14,797 bases of DNA from Thermoplasmata archaeon. Its GTDB lineage: Archaea > Thermoplasmatota > Thermoplasmata > Halarchaeoplasmatales > Halarchaeoplasmataceae. This document shows, one piece after another, positions 7,277-13,849 of this stretch (positions are counted from its first letter, which is position 1; each line of letters opens with the position of its first letter). The notes under the pieces are model-generated. The model saw only the letters and a program-made list of their open reading frames with translations, did not search any database and was not told the origin of the DNA. Made by a program: the position numbers and the translations under genes. The stretch spans positions 1 to 14,797 of the forward strand of contig SKVC01000154.1 of the NCBI GenBank assembly GCA_007129655.1, in the 5' to 3' direction.

Positions 7277-7284
7277 TATATTAT
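7277..7284 (-). promoter_or_regulatory. TATA box of the RNase P RNA gene
   Basis: ATAATATA on the minus strand, preceded by a purine-rich AAAG stretch resembling a BRE. Its centre is about 26 nt from the 5' end predicted from helix P1, exactly the archaeal spacing. Confidence 0.65.
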
Positions 7285-7302
7285 CTTTACGCAATATTGG
7301 AC

Positions 7303-8001
7303 TTATCCGATGGTTCTTACATCCGGTGGTTCCAGGCCTCTTACCAGCCATCTACCTGTGGAGGTATCATACAAAAAAGTTCCCTTGAAAACAACTGGAT
7401 CGCCGCTTACCATGTAAAAATCTTCTGAAAGATCGATGTCTTCGACAAAGCATCCCAATCTATGATATCCACCTTCCAATTGTTCGATTTCAAAGTAAGT
7501 TCCGCTCCGAATTGTCTCCAAATCCGTAACTTTACCTCTTACTTTTACCTCCATACCGGAGTACCATTCCGGATTTTCAAGTAATGAAGAGATGGAAGTA
7601 AATTTACTGTAGGCTTCCTCAAGTATGATCAGTTCTCCGGGAACCGTAACTCTTAGTGAAACTTCGTTTTCGTACAATTCGACTACCCCTCTAACCCTAA
7701 CGTTAGCTCCTGGCATTATTTCATTCTGCTCTTCTATGGATCCCATCACCTGCTCTTCGATAACCACACTCAATGTTTCGTCTTTTTTTTCCCCCAGCAA
7801 GTTCAACAGGTAGATAGATTGTAATCCTCTAACCTCGTTTATATATCCTTCCACCTCGACCTTCATCCCGGCGAAGTCATGGTCTATGTCGGCTATATCC
7901 ACCCTTTCAACATCTCGCCTAGCGGTATAGATGTATAAGGATGCGGTTCCGATCAATGCAACAGCTATGGCTAGTACGATAAATTTTTCTTTATCTGGCA
8001 T
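7303..8001 (-). CDS. Membrane-anchored protein with two OB-fold-like domains, 232 aa
   Basis: A single hydrophobic helix (about residues 7-26) anchors the protein. Two similar beta-rich domains follow at about 40-128 and 135-230. Each opens with the OB-fold hallmark of a strand pair then VEVEGYINEV or VKVRGKVTDL, and each contains a second VRVRGVV- or VVFKGTF-type strand. The architecture recalls CcmE-like membrane OB proteins, but no heme-binding His motif is visible. I chose ATG 8001 over an in-frame TTG at 8037: it follows the stop of the orc1/cdc6 gene by a single base and has GAGGG upstream, indicating translational coupling. Charges around the helix do not settle whether the OB domains are cytoplasmic or exported. 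Ligand and function are unknown; DNA binding is only one possibility. Confidence 0.82.
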   Translation of the reverse strand: MPDKEKFIVLAIAVALIGTASLYIYTARRDVERVDIADIDHDFAGMKVEVEGYINEVRGLQSIYLLNLLGEKKDETLSVVIEEQVMGSIEEQNEIMPGANVRVRGVVELYENEVSLRVTVPGELIILEEAYSKFTSISSLLENPEWYSGMEVKVRGKVTDLETIRSGTYFEIEQLEGGYHRLGCFVEDIDLSEDFYMVSGDPVVFKGTFLYDTSTGRWLVRGLEPPDVRTIG

Positions 8002-8002
8002 C

Positions 8003-9166
8003 TCAGCCCTCGATGAGATCCTTGAGTTTCTTTTCAAGGATATCCGCAGGTATATCGTTCAACGATATCCTTGTAGTTCGCCCTTTACCGGATGATACGG
8101 TTTCCGTGTCAAGCAGTCCTTCGGCATCCAGAGAGTTTACATATTTCCAGAACTGAGTGTGTCCCAGGCTGTTTTTTCCATAATTCTCACACAGCATTTT
8201 GTAATGTGTTTCTAGGTCTCCGGTAGTTACAAATGAGTTGTTACGTAGTTTTTGGGCGGCGGCCATCAGTATCATCCTTTCGTTTTTGTTGATACCTTTA
8301 AGTCGACTGACGGTCATATGTGGATCCACATCGGCTTTGGCGGTTCTGATATCTTCGGGGCCTATCTTGTTATCCCCTTTCTGCTCTGCTAATAATGCGG
8401 ATTTTTCAAGCAGCTCTATGCCTAATCTTGCATCGCCTCTTTCAGCAGTGATAAGCGCAAGCAAGTCAAGTTCGTCCTCTTCGATCGATCCGGGATAGAG
8501 AGCAAGTTCTGAACGATACAGTAATATGTCTTTCATTTCGTTTTTATCGTAAGGAGGAAAAAGTATACGGTTACTCCTTTTAAAAGTGCTAAGTGCACTT
8601 TCATCCAAGAGTTCCAGCACGTTTTTCTGTGATATCAAAATCAAAGAAACGCTACCTACGGGTGTAACGTTTTCGTCATCGAAACGAGATAACAAGAAAA
8701 CAAGCTCGGGTCCATCGCGTTGAATCAAGGCGTCGGCTTCGTCTAATATGATGAATAGATGGATACTGTGCTTGTTGATATGTTTCTTCATTATCTCCAT
8801 CATCTCTCCCACGGAGAAACCCCTATCCGGGAAATTTTTGTCAAAATGGGACACCAGTTTCCACATTATGGAACTTTTGTTGCTCCTTTTTCTACAATTT
8901 ACAAAAACATGCTCCACTGATTTCCCCTTTTCCGATGCCCATTCTTTATAGTCCAAACAGAATCTTTTTGCAGACGCGGTTTTTCCAGTTCCCACATTAC
9001 CGTGTAAAAATGCGTTTTGTGAAACCCCGCTTTCCACGGCTCTTCGAAACAGCATGAATAAATTTTGCTGCTGTTCATCCCTGTGAGGCAGCCTGTCCGG
9101 TACGTAATCGAAGGACAGCTTTTTCGGGTTCCTTATCACTCTTCCTGAAGGAGATCTGAAGCTCAT
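8003..9166 (-). CDS. cdc6: Orc1/Cdc6-family replication initiator, AAA+ ATPase (387 aa)
   Basis: Origin-recognition and helicase-loading ATPase of the archaeal Orc1/Cdc6 family. PDRLPHRDEQ (23-32) is the family entry motif, Walker A is GNVGTGKT (56-63), Walker B is FIILDEAD (138-145), and the sensor 2 region is GDARLGIELL (244-253). A C-terminal winged helix (about 293-370) would bind origin DNA. Two features are unusual. Sensor 1 reads ISQ instead of the common S/T-Asn, and the segment that normally carries the LDPRV arginine finger reads LLDESALSTFKRSN. This suggests a divergent or secondary paralogue rather than the main Orc1-type initiator. The ATG has GAAGGCGAT upstream. It follows the coiled-coil gene by 19 nt and is coupled to the OB membrane gene. 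No origin repeats were found beside it. Confidence 0.93.
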   Translation of the reverse strand: MSFRSPSGRVIRNPKKLSFDYVPDRLPHRDEQQQNLFMLFRRAVESGVSQNAFLHGNVGTGKTASAKRFCLDYKEWASEKGKSVEHVFVNCRKRSNKSSIMWKLVSHFDKNFPDRGFSVGEMMEIMKKHINKHSIHLFIILDEADALIQRDGPELVFLLSRFDDENVTPVGSVSLILISQKNVLELLDESALSTFKRSNRILFPPYDKNEMKDILLYRSELALYPGSIEEDELDLLALITAERGDARLGIELLEKSALLAEQKGDNKIGPEDIRTAKADVDPHMTVSRLKGINKNERMILMAAAQKLRNNSFVTTGDLETHYKMLCENYGKNSLGHTQFWKYVNSLDAEGLLDTETVSSGKGRTTRISLNDIPADILEKKLKDLIEG

Positions 9167-9185
9167 AAAAATCGCCTTCTAATAT

Positions 9186-10175
9186 TCATTTACGTATCTC
9201 TGCACCGCACGAGTTACAATAGTCGGCTCCTTCAGGAGAGCTGGAATCGCAGATGGGACATACATTATCATTCTCGTTGTTTTCTTCCTCAGATTCTTCA
9301 TCATCTTGTTCGTCGCCCCATACCTCGGCTCCGCTCTTATCTTCCACGCTCTCTTTTTTGATCTCTTCTTCGGAACAAGGTAAAACAGAGCCGGTTATGG
9401 CCACCTTGCTGGCAGCCTTCAATTCTCCGGAGTACTCTATACTACCGTCTACCTTTACATTCTTTTTAAGGTTGACATCTCCTACAGCGGATATATCGCC
9501 GACTTCGGATTCTTCACCCATGTTCACTTCACCGTCGCTTTCGATCGCGCCTACTGAAGATTTTGGACCGACAATAACTCCGTCTGCTCTTATCATGCCT
9601 TGGATTTCACCTTCAGAGCCCGTTGTTACTCCGCCATCGGTGACCATAATATCCCCTTCAATGAAAACAGAATCACCGATAACTACCTCTTGCCCTCCGG
9701 TTATGGAACCTTTAACAGATACATTATCTTCTAAGGTTAGTTTTCCGTCACAGTAAATATCGCCCACTACCTGTGAATTGGAGTGGAGAACCAAATCTTC
9801 GGAAGTCCTTATGGAGTTAGTTCCTTCTCTATCTTCATACTTAACCAACTCTTCGTTCAATACTTTATTTTCTTCATCCAACTCTTCGACTTCCTTCCTA
9901 AGTTGTGTGTTTTCGTCTTCAAGGTCCTGGAGTAAAGATCTTTTTTCTTTCACTAGATCCTTGAATTCTCCAGCTTCGCTTAGGCGGTTCCTCATCTCAT
10001 TTATAACCCTGTCTTTATCTTCGATCACTTTTCTTTTATCATTAAGGATCTTCCTCTTTTCATCCCTTAAACGTACGAGTTCCTTCTGAAGTTTTACTCG
10101 TTGACTTTTTAGTTTCTTTATGTTGGTTTGATATTTTTCCAACCTACGCCTTATCGCATCTTTATTAGTCGGCAT
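9186..10175 (-). CDS. Coiled-coil, bactofilin-like beta-helix and zinc-ribbon fusion protein (329 aa)
   Basis: Four parts are visible. Residues 5-115 are a long Lys/Glu/Leu-rich coiled coil. Residues about 125-265 contain roughly seven hydrophobic repeats of 17-18 residues (VGDIYCDGKLTLEDN, VKGSITGGQEVVIGD, IEGDIMV and so on), the beta-helix pattern of bactofilin/DUF583 polymer-forming cytoskeletal proteins. Residues about 268-304 are a strongly acidic linker. Residues 306-323 are a zinc ribbon, with Cys306, Cys309, Cys320 and Cys323. Bactofilins self-assemble into filaments without nucleotide; here that is inferred from the repeat pattern. The ATG is preceded by GAGGT and by a TATA box about 50 nt upstream, making this the first gene of an operon with orc1/cdc6 and the OB membrane protein. 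No membrane-targeting hydrophobic N-terminus is present. Confidence 0.82.
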   Translation of the reverse strand: MPTNKDAIRRRLEKYQTNIKKLKSQRVKLQKELVRLRDEKRKILNDKRKVIEDKDRVINEMRNRLSEAGEFKDLVKEKRSLLQDLEDENTQLRKEVEELDEENKVLNEELVKYEDREGTNSIRTSEDLVLHSNSQVVGDIYCDGKLTLEDNVSVKGSITGGQEVVIGDSVFIEGDIMVTDGGVTTGSEGEIQGMIRADGVIVGPKSSVGAIESDGEVNMGEESEVGDISAVGDVNLKKNVKVDGSIEYSGELKAASKVAITGSVLPCSEEEIKKESVEDKSGAEVWGDEQDDEESEEENNENDNVCPICDSSSPEGADYCNSCGAEIRK

Positions 10176-10220
10176 GATTTAACCTCTTGTCTGTTCTCTC
10201 GCCCTCTATTCCAAGATAGC

Positions 10221-10230
10221 GTATATAATA
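10221..10230 (-). promoter_or_regulatory. TATA box of the bactofilin-like/orc1 operon
   Basis: TATTATATAC on the minus strand, about 50 nt before the ATG. It predicts a leader of about 25 nt that carries the GAGGT ribosome binding site. No other good promoter is seen inside the next two genes' short spacers, so the three genes probably share this one. Confidence 0.6.
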
Positions 10231-10237
10231 TTTATCA

Positions 10238-10873
10238 TTAAAAAATCGTACAATTTGCAGAAGTTAGTATTTTTAATACACCATCCAGTCTTTCGTATTC
10301 TATTATTGAGAATATATCTCCGCCCTTGGAGAGTCGTCTGATATTCTTTCCCATGACTTCTTCCCGATGTTCTTCCAGTGCTCTGTATCCCTTCAATTTA
10401 TTTATCACGGTATCCCATTCAAGTGCGAAATTTTTAGGGCTGTCGCCGGATATATCCTTCTTTAATAGCCTCTTTTCCCGGAAAGACTGCATTATCCAAT
10501 TAGCTCCGGATACATGCTTACAGTAGGCCATGGTAAAATGATCATCATCCATATCTATGGGGTGAACTTTGATATCTTCGAGATCGCAGTATTTTAAGAA
10601 GTCCGTATAAGATGGTGGCGGTATCATCACGTCACCAAACCTTTTCAGATTTCTAGCATATGCCAGCTCTGGGATGCTCATTTCGTAATCCAGGTTCGCC
10701 GGATCCTCTAAACTTTTAAGAGTTTCTAGCTCTTCGGCGGAGATCGGAAGCCCTCCTATAGAAAAATCCACCACTTCATAAATTTCTTTAAGTCGGGTAG
10801 ATTCTGTAACAAGACCTTTAACTACACCTTCTAAGTATATACGATTGTTTTCCGGGGTTTTAAGTGTATACAC
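10238..10873 (-). CDS. Hypothetical protein, possible remote TraB-like family (211 aa)
   Basis: No firm family assignment. The C-terminal part, REEVMGKNIRRL followed by GGDIFSIIEYERLDGVLKIL (about 170-202), has the layout of the TraB/PrgY closing motif (EVMAxxI, then a hydrophobic strand, then GxLEGxxxxL). The expected GAGH is replaced by EYER, so the putative active residues are missing. The N-terminal strand-helix (RIYLEGVVKG, then VDFSIGGLPISAEEL) and a DMDDDHFTMAY segment (107-117) are also consistent with that fold. The start is GTG, placed 4 nt after the stop of the regulator gene and preceded by GGGGTGA, so translation is probably coupled to the regulator. No membrane segment is evident, unlike many TraB proteins. 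It may be an inactive relative or something else entirely. Confidence 0.72.
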   Translation of the reverse strand: MYTLKTPENNRIYLEGVVKGLVTESTRLKEIYEVVDFSIGGLPISAEELETLKSLEDPANLDYEMSIPELAYARNLKRFGDVMIPPPSYTDFLKYCDLEDIKVHPIDMDDDHFTMAYCKHVSGANWIMQSFREKRLLKKDISGDSPKNFALEWDTVINKLKGYRALEEHREEVMGKNIRRLSKGGDIFSIIEYERLDGVLKILTSANCTIF

Positions 10874-10877
10874 ACTT

Positions 10878-11828
10878 TCACCCCTTTTCCGTCCGCTCTT
10901 TCAGTAATTCTAGGATATCACTTTTTGAATCAATATATATGAGTTCTCTATGGGATATCAAAGGCGTTCCTTCGATGCTTGTTTTTTTGTATCTTTTATC
11001 CAGGAATATCACTGATCTTTTTTCAGTTACCGAAGACAGGTTAGTCACTATCTTGGCTTTACTTTTTAGGTCTGTATTACCTTTGGAAACCAGTCCGCTG
11101 AGCAGCACGGTATCATCATCCGATGTTATGGCCTCGAAGGGACAGTGATGGGTGGGTACGATATCATAGCCGATTGTTAGCAGGGACTCAAAGATGGATC
11201 TCTTGAAGTCGTCTTTCATGTCAAGCATCTCGAGATCTTCCGCTTCTTCTTTGCTGTACTCAAAAGGGTTCAGAGGCATTATCAGGCTCTTTCCCAGGAA
11301 TTCTTCGATCCTGAGTGCCACATCGAGGTCGGCGCCCATACCGTCTTCGTACTTCTGAATGGCTTTACGCGAAACTCCCGCTATTTCAGCTAAAGTACCT
11401 AGGGATATACTCTGTTCGCTCCTGGCTTTTCTAAGTATCTCTGAATCTATGGAAACGTAGAAGCCACCCGGGGCAGAGAAAACATAGGGTGGAATTCCTT
11501 CCAGAAACATGTCGTCCATGGTTTCCGGAGATATAACGGGGATCCCCCTCCGTGAATAAATAACGCCGCGTTCCAGACGACGTCGTCCCCCTTTAATAGA
11601 AATAAACAGTGGAGAACCGTTGAGTGCCTTGGCAAGGATCTGTATCTCTTTTGCATTTTCTATCCGAGAGCTGTCTGCGTTGACCATGACATTGATTATC
11701 AGCAGGATGTTATCCCTTCGTGCTATTATGTCGAAGCTTATCCCTCTCTCGTAGTGTTTTTCAGAGAGGTAAAATCCCGCTTTAGCCAGTACTTCTCTTA
11801 CGTCGTCGACCAACTGTTCCCTGTTCAT
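10878..11828 (-). CDS. Archaeal HTH regulator with nuclease-fold flanking domains (316 aa)
   Basis: Member of the archaeal family annotated as putative HTH-type (Cro/C1) transcriptional regulator. The N-terminal domain (1-120) has a PD-(D/E)XK-like arrangement, with FDIIARRDNILLIINVMVN at 32-50, but the usual catalytic Lys position is Asn46, so it is probably not an active nuclease. The helix-turn-helix (about 130-183) reads RKARSEQSISLGTLAEIAGV then SRKAIQKYEDG. A C-terminal domain (about 205-310), with GYDIVPTHHCPFEAI, resembles a second copy of the N-terminal fold. The ATG is only about 3 nt from the predicted transcript start, so it is likely leaderless. A perfect 12-bp palindrome sits just before it and suggests autoregulation. 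It is divergent from prs and coupled to the downstream gene. Confidence 0.88.
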   Translation of the reverse strand: MNREQLVDDVREVLAKAGFYLSEKHYERGISFDIIARRDNILLIINVMVNADSSRIENAKEIQILAKALNGSPLFISIKGGRRRLERGVIYSRRGIPVISPETMDDMFLEGIPPYVFSAPGGFYVSIDSEILRKARSEQSISLGTLAEIAGVSRKAIQKYEDGMGADLDVALRIEEFLGKSLIMPLNPFEYSKEEAEDLEMLDMKDDFKRSIFESLLTIGYDIVPTHHCPFEAITSDDDTVLLSGLVSKGNTDLKSKAKIVTNLSSVTEKRSVIFLDKRYKKTSIEGTPLISHRELIYIDSKSDILELLKERTEKG

Positions 11829-11832
11829 GGAT

Positions 11833-11844
11833 ACTAAATTTAGT
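11833..11844. promoter_or_regulatory. 12-bp perfect palindrome ACTAAATTTAGT, candidate operator
   Basis: Located 5 bases before the ATG of the HTH regulator, over its predicted transcription start and between the shared TATA element and the gene. A dimeric Cro/C1-type protein bound here would block the regulator's own promoter while leaving the prs side freer. Binding itself is inference. Confidence 0.55.
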
Positions 11845-11851
11845 TTATGGT

Positions 11852-11860
11852 ACTATATAA
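11852..11860. promoter_or_regulatory. Shared TATA element of a divergent promoter
   Basis: ACTATATAA reads TATATAA on the plus strand and TTATATAG on the minus strand. It lies about 25 nt from both the prs ATG at 11884 and the regulator ATG at 11828, so one near-symmetric TATA box could serve both genes. Confidence 0.55.
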
Positions 11861-11883
11861 GTTTGATGGCCTGTGGTGACTAG

Positions 11884-12786
11884 ATGTCAAACGAAAATTC
11901 TAAAACCCCCTTGTACTTTATCCGTGTTATCATGTTGGTGAAAGGACCAGGTTCTCCGGCGCTGTGCGATAGACTTGAAAAAAGCCTCGATGGAAATGCC
12001 GTAGATGTAGAACACAAAATATTCCCGGATGGGGAGAGATACGTTCATTTAAAAGGCGATGTAAGCGGTGAAGACTGCGTTTTAGTTCATACCACGCACC
12101 CGTCGGAAAATCTATTAGACTTGTTTTTTTTACAGGATGCCGTGTTCCAAGGTGGCGCGTCCTCGCTCAACATCGTCGTTCCATATTTTTCCTACGGAAG
12201 ACAGGATCAATGTTTTAGTGACGGAGAAGCCATCAGTTCCAGAGCCATCGCACGTAGGATCGAGATAGAGGCTAATTCATTCTACAGCATCGACCTCCAT
12301 TCTAGTAAGATAACAGATTTCTTTTCGATACCCGCAACTAATCTAAGTGCCATGTCATGGCTTGCAGATCACGCCGAGCTCTACGATCCGGACCTATTCT
12401 TGTCCCCGGACGAAGGCGGTATTCAACGCATCAAAAAGGCCGCCGAAGAAGTCGAAATCGAATGGGACTATCTAGTTAAAGAGCGTATAGACGGAGAAAC
12501 GGTTAAGATAGAACCCAAGGGTATTGAAGTCGAAGGCAAGACCGTAGTAATCCTAGACGATATAATATCTACAGGGGGTACCATGTTTGAAGCCGCTAAA
12601 CAGTTGGCAGAACAAGGTGCTGACGAGGTCCATGTCGGTTGTACGCATGGTATCTTCGTAGGCGATGCATTCCAACGATTGAAGGGAGTCTGCGATAGTA
12701 TTTTCTGTACGGATACCATCGAGGGCAAAGGAAATGAAGTTACTGTAGCACCTCTTATCTTAGAGTCCGTTTTCGGTATAGAATAA
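11884..12786 (+). CDS. prs: Ribose-phosphate pyrophosphokinase (PRPP synthetase), 300 aa
   Basis: Makes phosphoribosyl pyrophosphate from ribose 5-phosphate and ATP, the precursor of purines, pyrimidines, histidine and tryptophan. Motifs in order: PYFSYGRQDQCFSDGEAISS (100-119), the metal/ATP site DLHSSKITDFF (137-147), the catalytic flexible loop VKERID (198-203), and the PRPP-binding loop LDDIISTGGT (224-233). The C-terminal GGxxxV-type allosteric features of classical enzymes are not obvious. Two starts compete. ATG 11884 has GGTGA 4-5 nt upstream and fits the TATA spacing. The internal ATG 11932 (Met17) is where most family members begin but has no ribosome binding site. I kept 11884 and flag the first 16 residues as doubtful. 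It is divergent from the HTH regulator, which may control it. Confidence 0.94.
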   Translation: MSNENSKTPLYFIRVIMLVKGPGSPALCDRLEKSLDGNAVDVEHKIFPDGERYVHLKGDVSGEDCVLVHTTHPSENLLDLFFLQDAVFQGGASSLNIVVPYFSYGRQDQCFSDGEAISSRAIARRIEIEANSFYSIDLHSSKITDFFSIPATNLSAMSWLADHAELYDPDLFLSPDEGGIQRIKKAAEEVEIEWDYLVKERIDGETVKIEPKGIEVEGKTVVILDDIISTGGTMFEAAKQLAEQGADEVHVGCTHGIFVGDAFQRLKGVCDSIFCTDTIEGKGNEVTVAPLILESVFGIE

Positions 12787-12791
12787 GGCTC

Positions 12792-12805
12792 CAGTTCGAG
12801 AACTG
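12792..12805. repeat. Inverted repeat CAGTTC-GA-GAACTG
   Basis: Perfect 6-bp arms around a 2-base centre, 6 bases after the prs stop and about 12-25 bp upstream of the TATA-like element of the next gene. The position suits an activator or repressor site for the membrane protein gene, or a small hairpin at the end of the prs transcript. Confidence 0.4.
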
Positions 12806-12816
12806 TGCGAAACTCC

Positions 12817-12826
12817 TTTTATATTA
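12817..12826 (+). promoter_or_regulatory. TATA-like element upstream of the envelope protein gene
   Basis: TTTTATATTA, expected to start a transcript near 12848. This leaves an unusually long leader of about 85 nt that contains a pyrimidine-rich tract and the CCCC/GGGG hairpin. A second candidate, ACTATAAAGA near 12843-12852, would shorten the leader to about 65 nt. Confidence 0.45.
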
Positions 12827-12894
12827 CCTTATCTCTGTTATAACTATAAAGATAAAAAAAACTCCTCCTCTAACCTCACTATAACAACCTCCTC

Positions 12895-12917
12895 AACCCC
12901 TTTTTAGGGGTTTTTCT
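12895..12917 (+). terminator. GC hairpin followed by T tract
   Basis: Arms AACCCC and GGGGTT with a 6-nt T-rich loop, followed by more T. It is shaped like an intrinsic terminator for prs transcripts. However, it lies only 18 nt before the next start codon and downstream of that gene's likely promoter, so it could instead act as a leader structure. Confidence 0.5.
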
Positions 12918-12934
12918 TTAAAGAAGGTGTAAAA

Positions 12935-13849
12935 ATGAAACAAAGAACAAAGATCGGCACCCGTTTCGGGGTTTTCCTCGCATTCTTATTATTAGTCATA
13001 TCTGTAGGTTCAATCGGTGTCCTTTCACAGGAAGGATCACTGGGAGAGGTAAACGATATCGATGTGTTCTATTCCTCTGAAGAAGGCCCTACCATTCAAC
13101 TTTACAAAGAGGGAGCAGAGCTCTATGGTGTAAGGTACAGCTATCTTTTGTTTGAATCAGATGACATGAATTACGCAGTAGATCTTTCAGAAGGTGATTG
13201 GAACGTGGATCATAAAGTTATCCCAGACGAACAATTCCCCCACATGAACATCAAACTCGATCGTCCGGTAGAAGCCGACGGTCAAAATCTCGGACATCTT
13301 TACCTTTCATTGAACATATTCTCGGCCTCCTCTGTTTCAGAGATATCGTTTTCCTTTACGTTAGAGGATATACCCGAACTATCCGAAGGGAGATTTTTCA
13401 TAGTTCAAGAGTTATTGACCCCCGGTGTTGTCCGACGTTCACCCGGCGATACGATTCCAGGTAAAGAACAGATAGAATTTTTCGAACTATCTGTTGATAA
13501 CCATAACGGATATTACAGCTGGAGTACCGATGCAAGAGTAGATGGCACGGAATCTAATACTACATATGTCCCCGGTGAAAACAACTTCTTCCTGGGAGTA
13601 GACTACAATCCGGAAGTAGACAAAATATCCATCAACTCCATAGAGATGGAGAAAACCATGGTCGGTAGCTCTGTGCTACCCATACCGGAGCCGATATCTC
13701 GATTACCCTCGTTATTGGTCGGTATATTGATAGGTAGCAGCTTCATAGTCGGCGTAGCCGTTGAGAAGCGTCGTGAATTCTACAAAAATAGAGATACCAC
13801 TTCTGTGGTAAGATTAGAGGATTCACCTTATTACAAAGGTAAAGAATAA
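12935..13849 (+). CDS. Envelope protein of unknown function, two terminal membrane segments (304 aa)
   Basis: No family recognised. Basic N-terminus (KQRTKIGTR) and a hydrophobic segment (about 11-30) form a signal peptide or anchor. A beta-rich, acidic ectodomain (about 31-255) follows, then a Pro-rich stem (PIPEPISRLP), a second hydrophobic helix (about 257-276) and a cytoplasmic tail starting EKRREFYKNR. The topology is that of a type I surface protein with the bulk outside the cell. One N-glycosylation sequon (Asn208-Thr-Thr) is present, and there are no cysteines. GAAGGTG lies 5 nt before the ATG. Its 3' end overlaps hypB on the other strand by 19 bp. Its promoter region holds an inverted repeat and a leader hairpin, so expression may be regulated. 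It could be a substrate-binding, adhesion or cell-surface structural protein; I do not claim which. Confidence 0.8.
   Translation: MKQRTKIGTRFGVFLAFLLLVISVGSIGVLSQEGSLGEVNDIDVFYSSEEGPTIQLYKEGAELYGVRYSYLLFESDDMNYAVDLSEGDWNVDHKVIPDEQFPHMNIKLDRPVEADGQNLGHLYLSLNIFSASSVSEISFSFTLEDIPELSEGRFFIVQELLTPGVVRRSPGDTIPGKEQIEFFELSVDNHNGYYSWSTDARVDGTESNTTYVPGENNFFLGVDYNPEVDKISINSIEMEKTMVGSSVLPIPEPISRLPSLLVGILIGSSFIVGVAVEKRREFYKNRDTTSVVRLEDSPYYKGKE

Noticed and set aside
7303..8001. CcmE heme chaperone
   Set aside because: The single anchor plus OB fold is similar, but there are two OB domains and no heme-binding His motif.
9253..10089. Ser-rich plus-strand open frames opposite the bactofilin-like gene
   Set aside because: Serine richness comes from reading Glu/Asp/Lys-rich coding sequence backwards; no supporting start signals.
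8003..10240. A replication origin next to orc1/cdc6
   Set aside because: The spacers around the initiator are 1-62 bp and contain no repeated origin-box-like elements or long AT-rich unwinding region that I can see.
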